The notes: generated by a model from the letters alone, not told the origin. A DNA stretch of 64,000 bases from CAYPNF01 sp964411985 (GCA_964411985.1 CAYPNF010000021.1:1-64000); one strand, 5' to 3'. Counted from the first letter of the stretch, positions 1 through 8,840 are shown. Numbers and translations: made by a program.

Positions 1-1108
1 CGGCGGCCCGGCGGGTGGCTTTGGTGGCCTCCATCAGCTCGTTCCGCGCGGGGGCGGCGGGCGAAAGCTGATCCATCGCCAGATTCAGATTCCCCATGAT
101 CGCCGTAAGGATGTTGTTGAAGTCGTGCGCAATACCGCCGGCCAGCACGCCCAAGCTCTCGAGCTTCTGCGCCTCTTGGATCTGCTTTTCGAGTCGCAGA
201 CGCGCTGCGTCGTGGAGCCTCCTCTCTGTGATATCCTGCACAATGGCACAAACCAAGGCACTTCCATCACTGCGGCGCACCGGGAACTTGAGCACTCCCC
301 AGCACTTCTGCTCCCCAGACATTGTGGTCCCCTCCTCCACTGCATCCACGGCTTGTCCGGTTTGGAGCATCATAAGATCCGTCTCCCGGAATGCCCTTGC
401 GGTGGCCTCGGGCCAAAGATCGAAATCCGTCTTTCCCAGAACCTCTTCCACCTTCTTCCCAAACTGGCTGGCCCATGCTTGGTTGCCGGTCACATAGCGC
501 CCCTCTTCGTCCTTCATGAACATGACCGCTGGCGTATGTTCCATGAAGATTCGAAACCGCTCTTCACTGGCACGCAAGGCCGCCTCCACCCGACTGCGCT
601 CCGCCAGCTCACGCTCCAAGGCCTCCGTTCGCTCGCGAACGGCTTTCTCGAGGTCGCAGTAGAGCGCCTTGAGGGTATCCCCCTGAAGACGGTGCTCTGC
701 CAGCAAACCAGCGAAGGCAGCGACATGTTTCAGAACCATTTCACACCGCTGCGCATCCTCTGCCGAGGTGAGGACGACCACAACTTCGCCATAGACGCGG
801 TTGGCGACCGACAGAGCCGCGGTCAAGGTGGCAGCCCGCACCGGACATGGCTCCTGGCTGACAATATGGGGCGGCGACGACGCGGAGAGGGAGGTTCCCC
901 ATTTTGACAGGAACTCCGTTCGGCTTGGTGATGCGGCAAGCACTTCCCCGGCTCGCGTGATGGCAACTCCCTCGACTCCAGGCCAGCGGGCCAAACGGCT
1001 CACCATCACCTTAACCATCGCGGAATCGTCAGGGGCCGACCGCATCTCCATCTCGGTCTGCACAACCAGCAACATCCAATCGCCGCCCATTTCGCTTAGA
1101 TCACCCAT
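1..1108 (-). CDS. PAS-domain sensor histidine kinase (3' part outside window)
   Basis: The frame is open from the ATG at 1108 to the left edge, about 369 codons, and the rest lies outside. Residues 1-120 form an unassigned sensor-like region. A coiled-coil linker follows (around LEKAVRERTEALERELAER), then a PAS domain starting near SEERFRIFMEHTPAVMFMKD and ending in the usual DITERR. The dimerisation helix carries the H-box GGIAHDFNNILTAIMGNLN, whose His is the expected phosphoacceptor. The HATPase domain, and perhaps a receiver, would lie beyond base 1. The ATG is preceded by a GGAGAAG-like ribosome site, and an overlapping upstream ATG hits a stop at once. The gene is divergent from fucI. 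The kinase call is certain; the signal sensed is unknown. Confidence 0.9.
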   Translation of the reverse strand, partial: MGDLSEMGGDWMLLVVQTEMEMRSAPDDSAMVKVMVSRLARWPGVEGVAITRAGEVLAASPSRTEFLSKWGTSLSASSPPHIVSQEPCPVRAATLTAALSVANRVYGEVVVVLTSAEDAQRCEMVLKHVAAFAGLLAEHRLQGDTLKALYCDLEKAVRERTEALERELAERSRVEAALRASEERFRIFMEHTPAVMFMKDEEGRYVTGNQAWASQFGKKVEEVLGKTDFDLWPEATARAFRETDLMMLQTGQAVDAVEEGTTMSGEQKCWGVLKFPVRRSDGSALVCAIVQDITERRLHDAARLRLEKQIQEAQKLESLGVLAGGIAHDFNNILTAIMGNLNLAMDQLSPAAPARNELMEATKATRRAA

Positions 1109-1201
1109 ACATCTTCTCCGCCGAGACAACCGGTGCCTTGCCACCCCGAAGCTACATCCGCCCCTTCTGCTCCGAGGCCTCGACTCAAGCCAAGGCAGTG
1201 G

Positions 1202-1218
1202 CTATCGAACTTCGATAG
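1202..1218. promoter_or_regulatory. perfect palindrome CTATCGAA-C-TTCGATAG
   Basis: Two 8-bp arms separated by one base lie 94 bp upstream of the kinase start and 405 bp upstream of fucI. The odd-centred symmetry is typical of a dimeric repressor site, but the single-base loop also means it cannot form an ordinary RNA hairpin. No regulator can be named. Confidence 0.35.
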
Positions 1219-1230
1219 GGCCACCCTAAA

Positions 1231-1398
1231 CCTGGGACGGCGTAGGTGCCACGAAACCAAACCCACGCGCGGGGTCCTCGGTCGGCAATGCACTCCGTAT
1301 GCTATGCGGGAGACCCTGGGACCAGGAGCCCTTGAAAGCAGGAAACCTGCAACTCTTGCCGAGAAACCCTACGTCAGAACACGGAAGCTACGCAACCC
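1231..1398 (+). ncRNA. candidate structured RNA (rod-like, nested stems)
   Basis: Complementary segments nest around one centre: GGG 1233-1235 plus GCGTAG 1240-1245 with CTACGC 1388-1393 plus CCC 1396-1398; TCGGCAA 1282-1288 with TTGCCGA 1356-1362; and a local hairpin GCAGG-AAA-CCTGC at 1338-1350. A long interrupted rod of about 170 nt resembles the architecture of 6S-like RNAs, but I recognise no family sequence. No clear promoter or terminator was found and either strand is possible, so this is a low-confidence proposal. Confidence 0.25.
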
Positions 1399-1622
1399 TG
1401 ATGATTCAGATTTGCCTAGGCTTCGCTTACCGGACTTCCCCCACAAACGGGCCTGCACGGTTAGCTATGTGGCGGGCTCGGCGATGCGATGCGCGAAAAC
1501 GGGTTCGTGCACCGTGGGGATCTTCCCAGGGTAGGGCCGACGGTTTTCATTGGCTGAAACCAAGCCTTGTGCCAAAATCGTTCACAGTCAGCTGTGGAAA
1601 TATCAACAAAGAATCTCAAAGT

Positions 1623-3419
1623 ATGAAGATCAATAAGCCCGTCAACCGTTTGATCGGGCAGATGCCCAAGATCGGCATCCGCCCGGCCATCGATGGCCGC
1701 CGCCAAGGGGTCCGCGAGTCTCTGGAGAAGACCACCATGAACATGGCGAAGTCGGTCGCCAAACTTCTGGAAACCGAGTTGCGTCATTCCAATGGCCTGC
1801 CGGTGGAGTGTGTGATCGCGGATACCTGCATTGGTGGCGTAGTCGAGGCGGCGATGGCGGCGGAGAAGTTCCGGAAAGAAGGAGTCGGGGTCTCGCTGAC
1901 CGTGACGCCCTGCTGGTGTTATGGCTCCGAAACCATGGACATGGAACCGATGACCCCTAAGGCGATTTGGGGATTCAACGGAACCGAGCGCCCCGGCGCG
2001 GTCTACCTGGCAGCCACCAGCGCTGGCCATACCCAGAAGGGTATCCCCGCCTTCACGATCTATGGCCGAGAGGTCCAGGACAGCGGCGAAACCAAAATAC
2101 CGGCGGACGTGACAGAGAAGATCTTGCGTTTCGCGAAAGCTGGCTTGGCGGTCGCAACCATGCGCGGCAAGTCCTACCTTTCGGTGGGGGGAGTCTCGAT
2201 GGGGATTGCCGGTTCCATTGTCAACCAAGACTTCTTCGAGGACTTCCTAGGCATGCGCGTGGAATGCGTTGACATGACCGAACTGGTCAGGCGTGTCGAA
2301 GAGAATATCTTCGACCCAGAGGAAGCCAAGCGAGCGCTGGCATGGGTCCGCAAGAACTGCCCGGAGGGGAAGGATTACAATCGGAACAAGCATTCGCGCA
2401 AACGGAAGGACTGGGAGTGGGAATTCGTGGTCAAGTGCGCCTTGATCGTCAGAGATCTGATGGTGGGCAACCCGCGTTTGGCAAAACTTGGATTCGCGGA
2501 GGAAGCACTGGGGCACAACGCCATCCTCAGCGGATTCCAAGGCCAGAGACAATGGACCGATCACTATCCAAACGGAGACTTCCTGGAGGCGATCCTCAAT
2601 TCCTCGTTCGACTGGAATGGAGTCCGGGAGCCTTACCTGGTCGCCACTGAAAACGATGCTCTCAACGGGGTTTGCATGCTCCTGGGGCACCTGCTCACCA
2701 ACACGGCCCAGATCTTCGCAGATGTGCGGACTTACTGGAGCCCCGAAGCGGTCCAGCGGGTCACCGGTAAAGCCCTTACTGGCGCCGCAGCGGGCGGCCT
2801 GCTTCACCTCATCAACTCGGGCGCAGCGGCCTTGGATGGCTGCGGCCTACAGTCGCGCCATGGCCAACCGGTGATGAAACCCTTCTGGGAAATCACCTCC
2901 AAGGAAGCCGAGGCATGCCTCAAAGCCACCTCTTGGCCGCCCGCAATCTACGAGTACTTCCGGGGAGGAGGCTTTTCCAGTGCATACGGCACCCGTGCGG
3001 ATATGCCAGCCACGATGTTCCGCATCAACTCCGTCAAGGGCCTCGGCCCTGCCCTGCAGATCGCAGAAGGTCAGATCGTGGATCTGCCGGAGGAGATCTA
3101 CAGTGTCCTGGAGGAACGCACGAATCCAACCTGGCCAAGCCACTGGTTTGCGCCTCGGTTGGCCGGACAGGGGGTCTTCGGAAGTGTCTACTCCGTGATG
3201 AATGCATGGGGTGCCAACCACGGGGCCATCAGCTACGGCCATATCGGAGCCGACCTGATTTCCTTGGCATCGATGCTCCGCATCCCCGTCTACATGCACA
3301 ACTTAACGGATGAGAAGGTGTTCCGTCCCTCAGCGTGGAGCCCCTTCGGCACGAGCAACTTGGAGGCGGCGGACTTCCGGGCCTGCCAACAATTCGGCCC
3401 CCTGTACCGGAAGATTTAG
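1623..3419 (+). CDS. fucI: L-fucose isomerase
   Basis: The 598-residue product has the usual FucI length. FucI is the Mn-dependent enzyme converting L-fucose to L-fuculose, the first step of fucose catabolism. Family signatures are the N-terminal PKIGIRPAIDGRRQGVRESL, the active-site stretch TENDALNGVCMLLGH near residue 342, the VRTYWSPEAVQRVTG segment, GGGFSSAYGTRADMPATMFR, and TWPSHWF near 502, which should hold the catalytic His. The ATG at 1623 fits the conserved N-terminus; the open frame starting at 1299 is not homologous and was trimmed. The Shine-Dalgarno is weak. No kinase, aldolase or transporter for fucose is adjacent, so the rest of the pathway must be elsewhere. A hairpin terminator follows at 3466. 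Confidence 0.95.
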   Translation: MKINKPVNRLIGQMPKIGIRPAIDGRRQGVRESLEKTTMNMAKSVAKLLETELRHSNGLPVECVIADTCIGGVVEAAMAAEKFRKEGVGVSLTVTPCWCYGSETMDMEPMTPKAIWGFNGTERPGAVYLAATSAGHTQKGIPAFTIYGREVQDSGETKIPADVTEKILRFAKAGLAVATMRGKSYLSVGGVSMGIAGSIVNQDFFEDFLGMRVECVDMTELVRRVEENIFDPEEAKRALAWVRKNCPEGKDYNRNKHSRKRKDWEWEFVVKCALIVRDLMVGNPRLAKLGFAEEALGHNAILSGFQGQRQWTDHYPNGDFLEAILNSSFDWNGVREPYLVATENDALNGVCMLLGHLLTNTAQIFADVRTYWSPEAVQRVTGKALTGAAAGGLLHLINSGAAALDGCGLQSRHGQPVMKPFWEITSKEAEACLKATSWPPAIYEYFRGGGFSSAYGTRADMPATMFRINSVKGLGPALQIAEGQIVDLPEEIYSVLEERTNPTWPSHWFAPRLAGQGVFGSVYSVMNAWGANHGAISYGHIGADLISLASMLRIPVYMHNLTDEKVFRPSAWSPFGTSNLEAADFRACQQFGPLYRKI

Positions 3420-3465
3420 CCATTTGTAAGTTGTTTATTATAAGTAATTAAAGTTCCTTCAGCCA

Positions 3466-3502
3466 AAGCCAGGTGCTATTTGTGATGGTATGCACCTGGC
3501 TT
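3466..3502 (+). terminator. stem-loop downstream of fucI
   Basis: AAGCCAGGTGC (3466-3476) pairs perfectly with GCACCTGGCTT (3492-3502) across a 15-nt loop, and a modest T-rich run (ATTCTTTG) follows. It lies 46 bp after the fucI stop and before the hydrogenase promoter region, as expected of a terminator separating two transcripts. Confidence 0.7.
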
Positions 3503-3618
3503 ATTCTTTGCCTTCGCGTAGCAAAAAGGGGTAAGGAATCCCTGACTCATCGCCTTGCTACTTATGAGTTTACCGGAATAGGACTGTTAATAAGCAAGTC
3601 TGATTTAACACAAATACG

Positions 3619-3648
3619 TTGCGTACATGTATTAACTTACCGCATAAT
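3619..3648 (+). promoter_or_regulatory. possible sigma-70-type promoter of the ech operon
   Basis: TTGCGT at 3619-3624 and CATAAT at 3643-3648 are separated by 18 bp, inside an AT-rich stretch unlike the surrounding GC-rich DNA. The -10 matches TATAAT at five of six positions and the -35 is weak. It lies 33 bp before the first gene of the operon. Confidence 0.4.
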
Positions 3649-3681
3649 TCCCCTTCTTTGGTTTGAGAAAGATTTGACATC

Positions 3682-5586
3682 ATGTCTGCGACCGAATGGC
3701 TAATGATGGCTCTGATCCTGGGGCCTATCCTTTGCGGCTTACTCGCCTGGCTTTCCCCTGGGGAGCGGCTGCGCAGTTCTATTGTCACGGTCTCCACCCT
3801 GCTCACCGCTTTGCTCGGGATGGCGCTGGCTTGGCGCGGTAGCGTCGTCACGGAAGGCTCATCCTCGCTGGCCCACCTCAACGAAGTGCTGGAATTTGCG
3901 GTCATTCTGGTTTTCCTGACTATCGCGGTGCGCAAAAGGATCTGGCTCGTACTGTGCCTATCGTTGGCTCAACTCGGGATGGCGGTCTTCGAGTTGGCGA
4001 AGGGAAGTTCAGGTCACCAGAAGCCATCGTTCGTAGTCGATTCTCTTTCGACCGTCTTGGTGCTGATCATCTCCATTGTGGGTTCGCTCATTGTATTCTA
4101 CGGCATTGGGTATATGCGGGAGCATGAGCACCATGCACCCAAGACCGCAGCCTCCACTGGGCGGTTCTTCTTCTTCCTGACCGGATTCCTGGGTCTCATG
4201 AACGGTTTGGTGCTGACGGACGACATCAAGTCCTTAGCGATTTTTTGGGAGTGCACCACTTTGTGTTCCTTCTTCCTGATTGGGCATGACAGGACGGCAG
4301 AAGCAAATGCGAATGCACGCAGAGCGCTTGTCATCAATACCTTAGGAGGTTTCTTTCTGGCCACGGGGAGCTTTCTGGCCACTCGCGCCGGGGGGAATGG
4401 CTCCTTGAGTAACCTCTCCCACACGACGGCTCTAGTGCCCATCGCTCTTTTCATCCTCGCTAGTTTCACCAAATCCGCCCAACTCCCATTCCAAAGCTGG
4501 CTCCTAGGTGCCATGGTCGCACCGACGCCTGTTTCTGCTTTGCTCCACTCGAGCACCATGGTGAAAGCTGGCTCTTACCTCGTGCTACGCCTGGCACCCG
4601 CTTTCATCGATTCTCCTCTGGCGCAAGTGGTAGCGGTGGCAGGAGCCTTTACCTTTGCCATCACATCCGCGATTGCCATCAGCCAATCCAATGCCAAGAA
4701 GATCCTTGCGTACTCCACCATCGCCAACTTGGGGCTCATTGTGGCCTGTGCGAGCATCAACAACCCCCTCGCCTATGCTGCAGCGATGATGATCCTGATC
4801 TACCATGCGATCTCGAAAGCCCTCCTTTTCCTCTGCGTGGGAACCATCGAACAGAAGATTGGAAGCCGACAAGTCGATGACATGGGCGGTATCATGTTCA
4901 AGCTGCCGATGACCACCACGATTGCCATGATCGGCATGGTTTCGATGATGGCACCGCCGTTTGGGATGCTGATCGGCAAATGGATGGCGATCTCTGCGGC
5001 GGGTCACACGCCCATCGTACTGCTGCTCTTGATCATCGGCAGCGCGCTCACCATTTTCTTTTGGGGCAAGTGGATGGGTCGTATCGTGACTACCTCCTAT
5101 CATGCTGAGTACCAGAGGGAAAAACTGCCCCTCTCCATGACCATCACCCTGATCGCACTCGTTGTGGGTGTGTTCGTGGCGGGGTTGGCATCCGTTCCGC
5201 TCTACGACCATTGGATTCGCCCGATGTCTTTGACAATGTTGTCCTCCAACACGATGCAGGTGAATTCAGACCAACTTCTGAGCACCGTTGATGACTTCAT
5301 GGGCTTACCCCTTTACCTCGTTGCCGGAGCACTAGCCTTGGCGGGATTCGCAGCTGCCTTTGGCTTCCGAAATACCCAAGTCCGCCTGCCTTTCTTGTGC
5401 GGCGAGAATGTGGGCGCTGGAGCAAGAACCTATGAGTTTCGAAGCGTCGCTGACCAACGGGTGATGGCACAGGTGACCAGCTATTACTTCTCCGAGTGGT
5501 TCGGAGAAAAAGTGGTAACAAAATGGGCCAACTTGATCGCCCTGCTTATCCTTCTTAGTTTCCTCGCCCGCATCGGCTTACTATGA
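3682..5586 (+). CDS. echA: Ech hydrogenase subunit A (antiporter-like, NuoL/HyfB type)
   Basis: This 634-residue, many-membrane-span protein is the ion-pumping subunit of the hydrogenase complex. The proton-channel signatures of the NuoL/Mrp family are present: Glu190 in IFWECTTLCSFFLIG, KSAQLPFQSWL near residue 265 with the channel Lys, and APTPVSALLHSSTMVKAG. The C-terminal extension contains the LPFLCGEN segment that I associate with Ech-type subunits. It starts a tight operon and its TGA overlaps the next ATG by 4 nt. The alternative of a NADH dehydrogenase or Mrp subunit is made unlikely by the five downstream genes. Confidence 0.9.
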   Translation: MSATEWLMMALILGPILCGLLAWLSPGERLRSSIVTVSTLLTALLGMALAWRGSVVTEGSSSLAHLNEVLEFAVILVFLTIAVRKRIWLVLCLSLAQLGMAVFELAKGSSGHQKPSFVVDSLSTVLVLIISIVGSLIVFYGIGYMREHEHHAPKTAASTGRFFFFLTGFLGLMNGLVLTDDIKSLAIFWECTTLCSFFLIGHDRTAEANANARRALVINTLGGFFLATGSFLATRAGGNGSLSNLSHTTALVPIALFILASFTKSAQLPFQSWLLGAMVAPTPVSALLHSSTMVKAGSYLVLRLAPAFIDSPLAQVVAVAGAFTFAITSAIAISQSNAKKILAYSTIANLGLIVACASINNPLAYAAAMMILIYHAISKALLFLCVGTIEQKIGSRQVDDMGGIMFKLPMTTTIAMIGMVSMMAPPFGMLIGKWMAISAAGHTPIVLLLLIIGSALTIFFWGKWMGRIVTTSYHAEYQREKLPLSMTITLIALVVGVFVAGLASVPLYDHWIRPMSLTMLSSNTMQVNSDQLLSTVDDFMGLPLYLVAGALALAGFAAAFGFRNTQVRLPFLCGENVGAGARTYEFRSVADQRVMAQVTSYYFSEWFGEKVVTKWANLIALLILLSFLARIGLL

Positions 5587-6434
5587 GTTCCCGCATGGCA
5601 TTGGCCCTAGGGTCCATCCTCATTGCCCCCGTTCTGGGGGGCTTGCTCCGCGGATTGGACCGCGTGATTACCGCCAGAATGCAAGGTCGGCTGGGCCCAC
5701 CTTTGCTGCAACCTTTCTACGATATCCTGAAGTTGATGCGCAAGGAGCCGGTCGTACTGAACCGCATTCAGATTCTCTACGCCTATCTTCACTTGGTGCT
5801 CATGGCGTTTTCGGTCTTCATCCTGGTGCTGGGACAGGATGGATTGATGCTGCTGTTCATCCTGGCTTTTTCCACGCTGTCCCTGGTGTTGGGCGGCATG
5901 AGCGTCCGGTCCCCCTTCAGCCGAATTGGCAGCCAGAGGGAAATCGTCATGATGGTGGCCTATGAGCCAATCCTCATTCTGATGATCATTGGTTTCTACC
6001 TGGCCAATGGCAGTTTCAAAGTCGAGGCGGTGTACCAATCCCCCAAGCCGATGCTCCTTTCCCTCCCCTTGCTCTTTGTCGCCTACATTGCCGTGGTGAT
6101 GATCAAATTCCAGAAGTCGCCCTTCGACCTAGCTACCTCCCACCACGCGCACCAGGAGATTGTGAAGGGGCTGACCCTGGAGTTTTCGGGACCTTTTCTA
6201 GGGTTGATCGAAATCGCCCACTGCTACGAAGCCGCATTCTTCCTGGCGCTGGTGGGACTGTTCTGGACCACCAATCTTGTTGTCGCCGCCGCCTTGGCCG
6301 CTGCGGTGTTCCTCTTGACGATTGTGCTCGACAACCTTTGTGCCCGCCTCACGACTTCCTGGGCCTTCCGGTTCATGTGGACCGTATGCCTGGGCCTGGC
6401 CGTCACGAATATCATTTGGCTCTACTGGCGCTGA
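5583..6434 (+). CDS. echB: Ech hydrogenase subunit B (NuoH-like membrane subunit)
   Basis: The 283-residue integral membrane protein is related to complex I NuoH and the formate hydrogenlyase subunit HycD. It anchors the hydrophilic arm and links electron transfer to ion movement. Conserved pieces include the N-terminal RLGPPLLQPFYDILKLMRKE, the loop SPFSRIGSQREIVMMVAYEP, and DLATSHHAHQEIVKGLTLE, which corresponds to the acidic loop near the quinone site of NuoH. The start overlaps echA in an ATGA junction, implying translational coupling. The echC start follows 12 bp after its stop. Confidence 0.92.
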   Translation: MSSRMALALGSILIAPVLGGLLRGLDRVITARMQGRLGPPLLQPFYDILKLMRKEPVVLNRIQILYAYLHLVLMAFSVFILVLGQDGLMLLFILAFSTLSLVLGGMSVRSPFSRIGSQREIVMMVAYEPILILMIIGFYLANGSFKVEAVYQSPKPMLLSLPLLFVAYIAVVMIKFQKSPFDLATSHHAHQEIVKGLTLEFSGPFLGLIEIAHCYEAAFFLALVGLFWTTNLVVAAALAAAVFLLTIVLDNLCARLTTSWAFRFMWTVCLGLAVTNIIWLYWR

Positions 6435-6446
6435 GCGACGCTGATC

Positions 6447-7019
6447 ATGAGTACCTCTCTACGACTTGAAAAATCGCCCTGGGTTGTTCACTTCAACTGC
6501 AACAGTTGCAATGGTTGCGATATTGAACTGCTCGCCTGCCTTTCACCTCTCTACGATCTGGAGCGGTTCGGAATCATTCACGTCGGCAATCCCAAACACG
6601 CCGATGTCCTGATCGTCACGGGCTCAGTGAATCACCGCAACGCCCGGGTTTTGAAGAACGTGTACGATCAGATGCCGGAGCCAAAAGCGGTCGTGGCGAT
6701 GGGGGTGTGCGCTTCGACCGGTGGCATCTTCCGCGAATGTTACAATGTTCTGGGAGGGGTGGAGAAAGTCATACCGGTGGACGTCTTCGTGCCTGGTTGC
6801 CCGGCAAGGCCTGAGGCTATGATTGATGGAATCGTTCAAGCCGCAATCAAGCTCGACGAGAAGCGTCGACATGTGAAAAGCCCCCCACTGGTGCTCGAAA
6901 GCGTCACGCTGACGCCCACTGAGGTTCCAGGAACGCAGTCAACCCCAACTCTGCCGCCAAGTCCGTCTTCTTCTGCAGTCACCCTTCCCACCAAACCTGA
7001 CGCTGTGAAAACTGAATGA
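6447..7019 (+). CDS. echC: Ech hydrogenase small subunit (proximal [4Fe-4S])
   Basis: The 190-residue protein is the [NiFe]-hydrogenase small subunit of the NuoB type. It carries the single proximal [4Fe-4S] cluster passing electrons to or from the Ni-Fe site. Expected ligands are Cys21 and Cys24 (in NCNSCNGCDIE), Cys88 (GVCASTGG) and Cys118 (PGCPARPE). The cluster domain ends near residue 140; the last 45 residues are a Thr/Pro/Ser-rich tail of no recognised function. Its stop overlaps the echD start. Confidence 0.93.
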   Translation: MSTSLRLEKSPWVVHFNCNSCNGCDIELLACLSPLYDLERFGIIHVGNPKHADVLIVTGSVNHRNARVLKNVYDQMPEPKAVVAMGVCASTGGIFRECYNVLGGVEKVIPVDVFVPGCPARPEAMIDGIVQAAIKLDEKRRHVKSPPLVLESVTLTPTEVPGTQSTPTLPPSPSSSAVTLPTKPDAVKTE

Positions 7020-7438
7020 GCAACGTAGCCGCAAAAGAGGTAACGCCTGACAACCTGTTGCATGAGGTCGCTCTCTTGAAACAGCAGGGGTTTCGTCTCA
7101 TCACTCTGACTTGCCTCGATACCGGTGAGGGACACGATGTGATCTTTCACTTCGACAAACACTACCAAATGTCCCACCTTCGACTTCGTCTGGGAGTCGG
7201 CCAAGCCCTCGTCAGCATTACCAGCCTCTATCCGGCAGCCATGGTGGTGGAGAACGAGATCAAGGATCATTTCGGGCTGCGCGTGGAGGGACTGAGTCTT
7301 GATTTTCAAGGCCGGTTGGTATTGACCGAGGACGCCCCAAGAGCCCCGATGGGCAAACGATGCGGAATGGACATTGATGCCCGAGTGCCGAAAGCGAACA
7401 CCTCGGCAGCCACCGCAAATCCGCGAGGTGCAGCATGA
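7016..7438 (+). CDS. echD: Ech hydrogenase subunit D (NuoC-like)
   Basis: This 140-residue protein matches the 30-kDa/NuoC-type subunit of group 4 hydrogenases, a structural subunit bridging the catalytic pair. Visible hallmarks are the conserved ITSLYPAAMVVENEIKDHFG, where NuoC proteins have the LYP..WxEREIxDxFG pattern, and the short mixed alpha/beta N-terminal half. It overlaps both neighbours by 4 nt (echC stop and echE start), so the three subunits are probably made by coupled translation. Confidence 0.88.
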   Translation: MSNVAAKEVTPDNLLHEVALLKQQGFRLITLTCLDTGEGHDVIFHFDKHYQMSHLRLRLGVGQALVSITSLYPAAMVVENEIKDHFGLRVEGLSLDFQGRLVLTEDAPRAPMGKRCGMDIDARVPKANTSAATANPRGAA

Positions 7439-8514
7439 GCCGCCGAACCATTATTCCTTTCGGACCGCAGCATCCGGTCTTTCCTGAGCCAATCCAACTC
7501 CGGCTAGTGCTGGAGGACGAGAAGGTCGTGGAGGCCCTGCCAGCCATCGGGTACGTGCACCGCGGATTGGAGAAGCTCGCGGAGAAGAAGGACTACGTTC
7601 AGGACGTCTACCTGATCGAGCGCATCTGCGGGATTTGCAGCTTCATGCACGCCATGAACTACTGTCAGGGCATCGAACAGCTCATGGGAGTCACAGTGCC
7701 CGAACGGGCTCAGTACTTGCGGGTGGTCTGGTCCGAACTGCACCGCATGCACAGCCACCTTCTGTTCCTCGGCTTGCTCGCGGATGGATTTGGCTTCGAA
7801 AATCTCTTCATGCAGTCCCTGCGATGCCGCGAGGACATCTTGAACGTAATGGAGATGACTGCGGGAAACCGAATTCTGCTCACGACCTGCTGCATCGGAG
7901 GCGTACGGAAAGACATCCCGCTGGAGCTGCAAAACCAAATCCGCCATACTCTCGGAGGGATCCAACAGCAACTGGCGGAACTGCGATCGGCTTTCGCTAA
8001 CGACTACACGGTGAAGAAGCGGCTCATCGGGGTGGGACATCTTTCCAAGGAGAAGGCACATGAGCTGGGAGCAGTGGGCCCGGTGGCGAAAGCGAGCGGG
8101 ATTGCCATGGACCTACGGGAGACCGGCTACGCGGCTTACAAGGACCTGGGTTTCGAAACCATCACGGGTACCGCGGGAGACTGCTACGCACGCATGATGA
8201 TACGACTGGAGGAGCTCTATCAGTCGATGGACTTGGTGTTCAAAGCCCTGAACGCCATGCCCGAAGGTCCCATCTCGGTCGAGGTGAAGGGGAATCCAAC
8301 GGGGGAAGTCGCCATGCGGATTGAACAGCCGCGCGGGGAGCTTCTCTTTTTCATCAAAGGAAACGGAACCAAGAACCTCGAACGGTTCAGGGCTCGCACG
8401 CCAACCTTCGCCAATCTCCCCCCTCTTCTGGAAATGCTGCCCGGATGCGAATTGGCTGATGTACCGGTCATCGTCATCTCCATCGACCCCTGCATCAGCT
8501 GTACCGAGCGCTAA
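7435..8514 (+). CDS. echE: Ech [NiFe] hydrogenase large catalytic subunit
   Basis: The 359-residue large subunit holds the Ni-Fe active site. Nickel ligands are the N-terminal pair Cys65 and Cys68 (ERICGICSFMH) and the C-terminal pair Cys353 and Cys356 (DPCISCTER). Having both pairs marks a true hydrogenase rather than complex I NuoD, which lacks them. The protein ends three residues after the last Cys, so there is no C-terminal peptide for a maturation endopeptidase to remove. I recall the same for CooH-like group 4 enzymes. No hyp maturation genes lie in the window, so they must be elsewhere if the enzyme is active. Confidence 0.95.
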   Translation: MSRRTIIPFGPQHPVFPEPIQLRLVLEDEKVVEALPAIGYVHRGLEKLAEKKDYVQDVYLIERICGICSFMHAMNYCQGIEQLMGVTVPERAQYLRVVWSELHRMHSHLLFLGLLADGFGFENLFMQSLRCREDILNVMEMTAGNRILLTTCCIGGVRKDIPLELQNQIRHTLGGIQQQLAELRSAFANDYTVKKRLIGVGHLSKEKAHELGAVGPVAKASGIAMDLRETGYAAYKDLGFETITGTAGDCYARMMIRLEELYQSMDLVFKALNAMPEGPISVEVKGNPTGEVAMRIEQPRGELLFFIKGNGTKNLERFRARTPTFANLPPLLEMLPGCELADVPVIVISIDPCISCTER

Positions 8515-8537
8515 CTCAGACGAAGGGACAGGCCGCC

Positions 8538-8840
8538 ATGCAACTGCTCAATAATCTCACCCGAAACTTTCTCCGGAAGCCAATCACCAAGCGCTATCCT
8601 TTTGAGCCGTTTCTTCCCAGCCAAGGGGTTCGGGGGCAACTGGAGATGAATCCGAACACCTGCACTTACTGCTCGGTCTGCGAGAAGAAGTGCCCCACTG
8701 GAGCGATCACCGTCACCCGGAAGCCGAACAAGTCGTGGACCCTCCGCCCCCACCAGTGCATCATCTGCGGCTACTGCGTGGAGATCTGTCCCAAGGACAG
8801 CCTGAGCATGAATAGGAACCATCGCGTCCCCACCGCGTAA
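8538..8840 (+). CDS. echF: Ech hydrogenase ferredoxin-like subunit, 2x[4Fe-4S]
   Basis: The 100-residue polyferredoxin subunit passes electrons between soluble ferredoxin and the small subunit. Two classical cluster motifs are present: Cys42, 45, 48 and 52 (CTYCSVCEKKCP) and Cys74, 77, 80 and 84 (CIICGYCVEICP). It resembles NuoI but is shorter. It is the last gene of the operon, 23 bp after echE. The complete echABCDEF order supports a six-subunit Ech complex rather than a larger Hyf or Mbh type. Confidence 0.93.
   Translation: MQLLNNLTRNFLRKPITKRYPFEPFLPSQGVRGQLEMNPNTCTYCSVCEKKCPTGAITVTRKPNKSWTLRPHQCIICGYCVEICPKDSLSMNRNHRVPTA

Larger units (their letters stand above)
1109..1622. other. 514-bp intergenic region between divergent kinase and fucI
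   Basis: No convincing gene lies here. It must hold the promoters of the kinase (leftward) and fucI (rightward). I see a 17-nt palindrome at 1202-1218 and a set of nested complementary segments between 1231 and 1398 that could be a structured RNA; both are listed separately. The open frame that runs from 1299 into fucI is only upstream read-through, because fucI homology starts at 1623. Confidence 0.6.

Noticed and set aside
125..907. 260-codon open frame on the plus strand
   Set aside because: It is antisense to the PAS kinase, whose domains are unambiguous on the minus strand.
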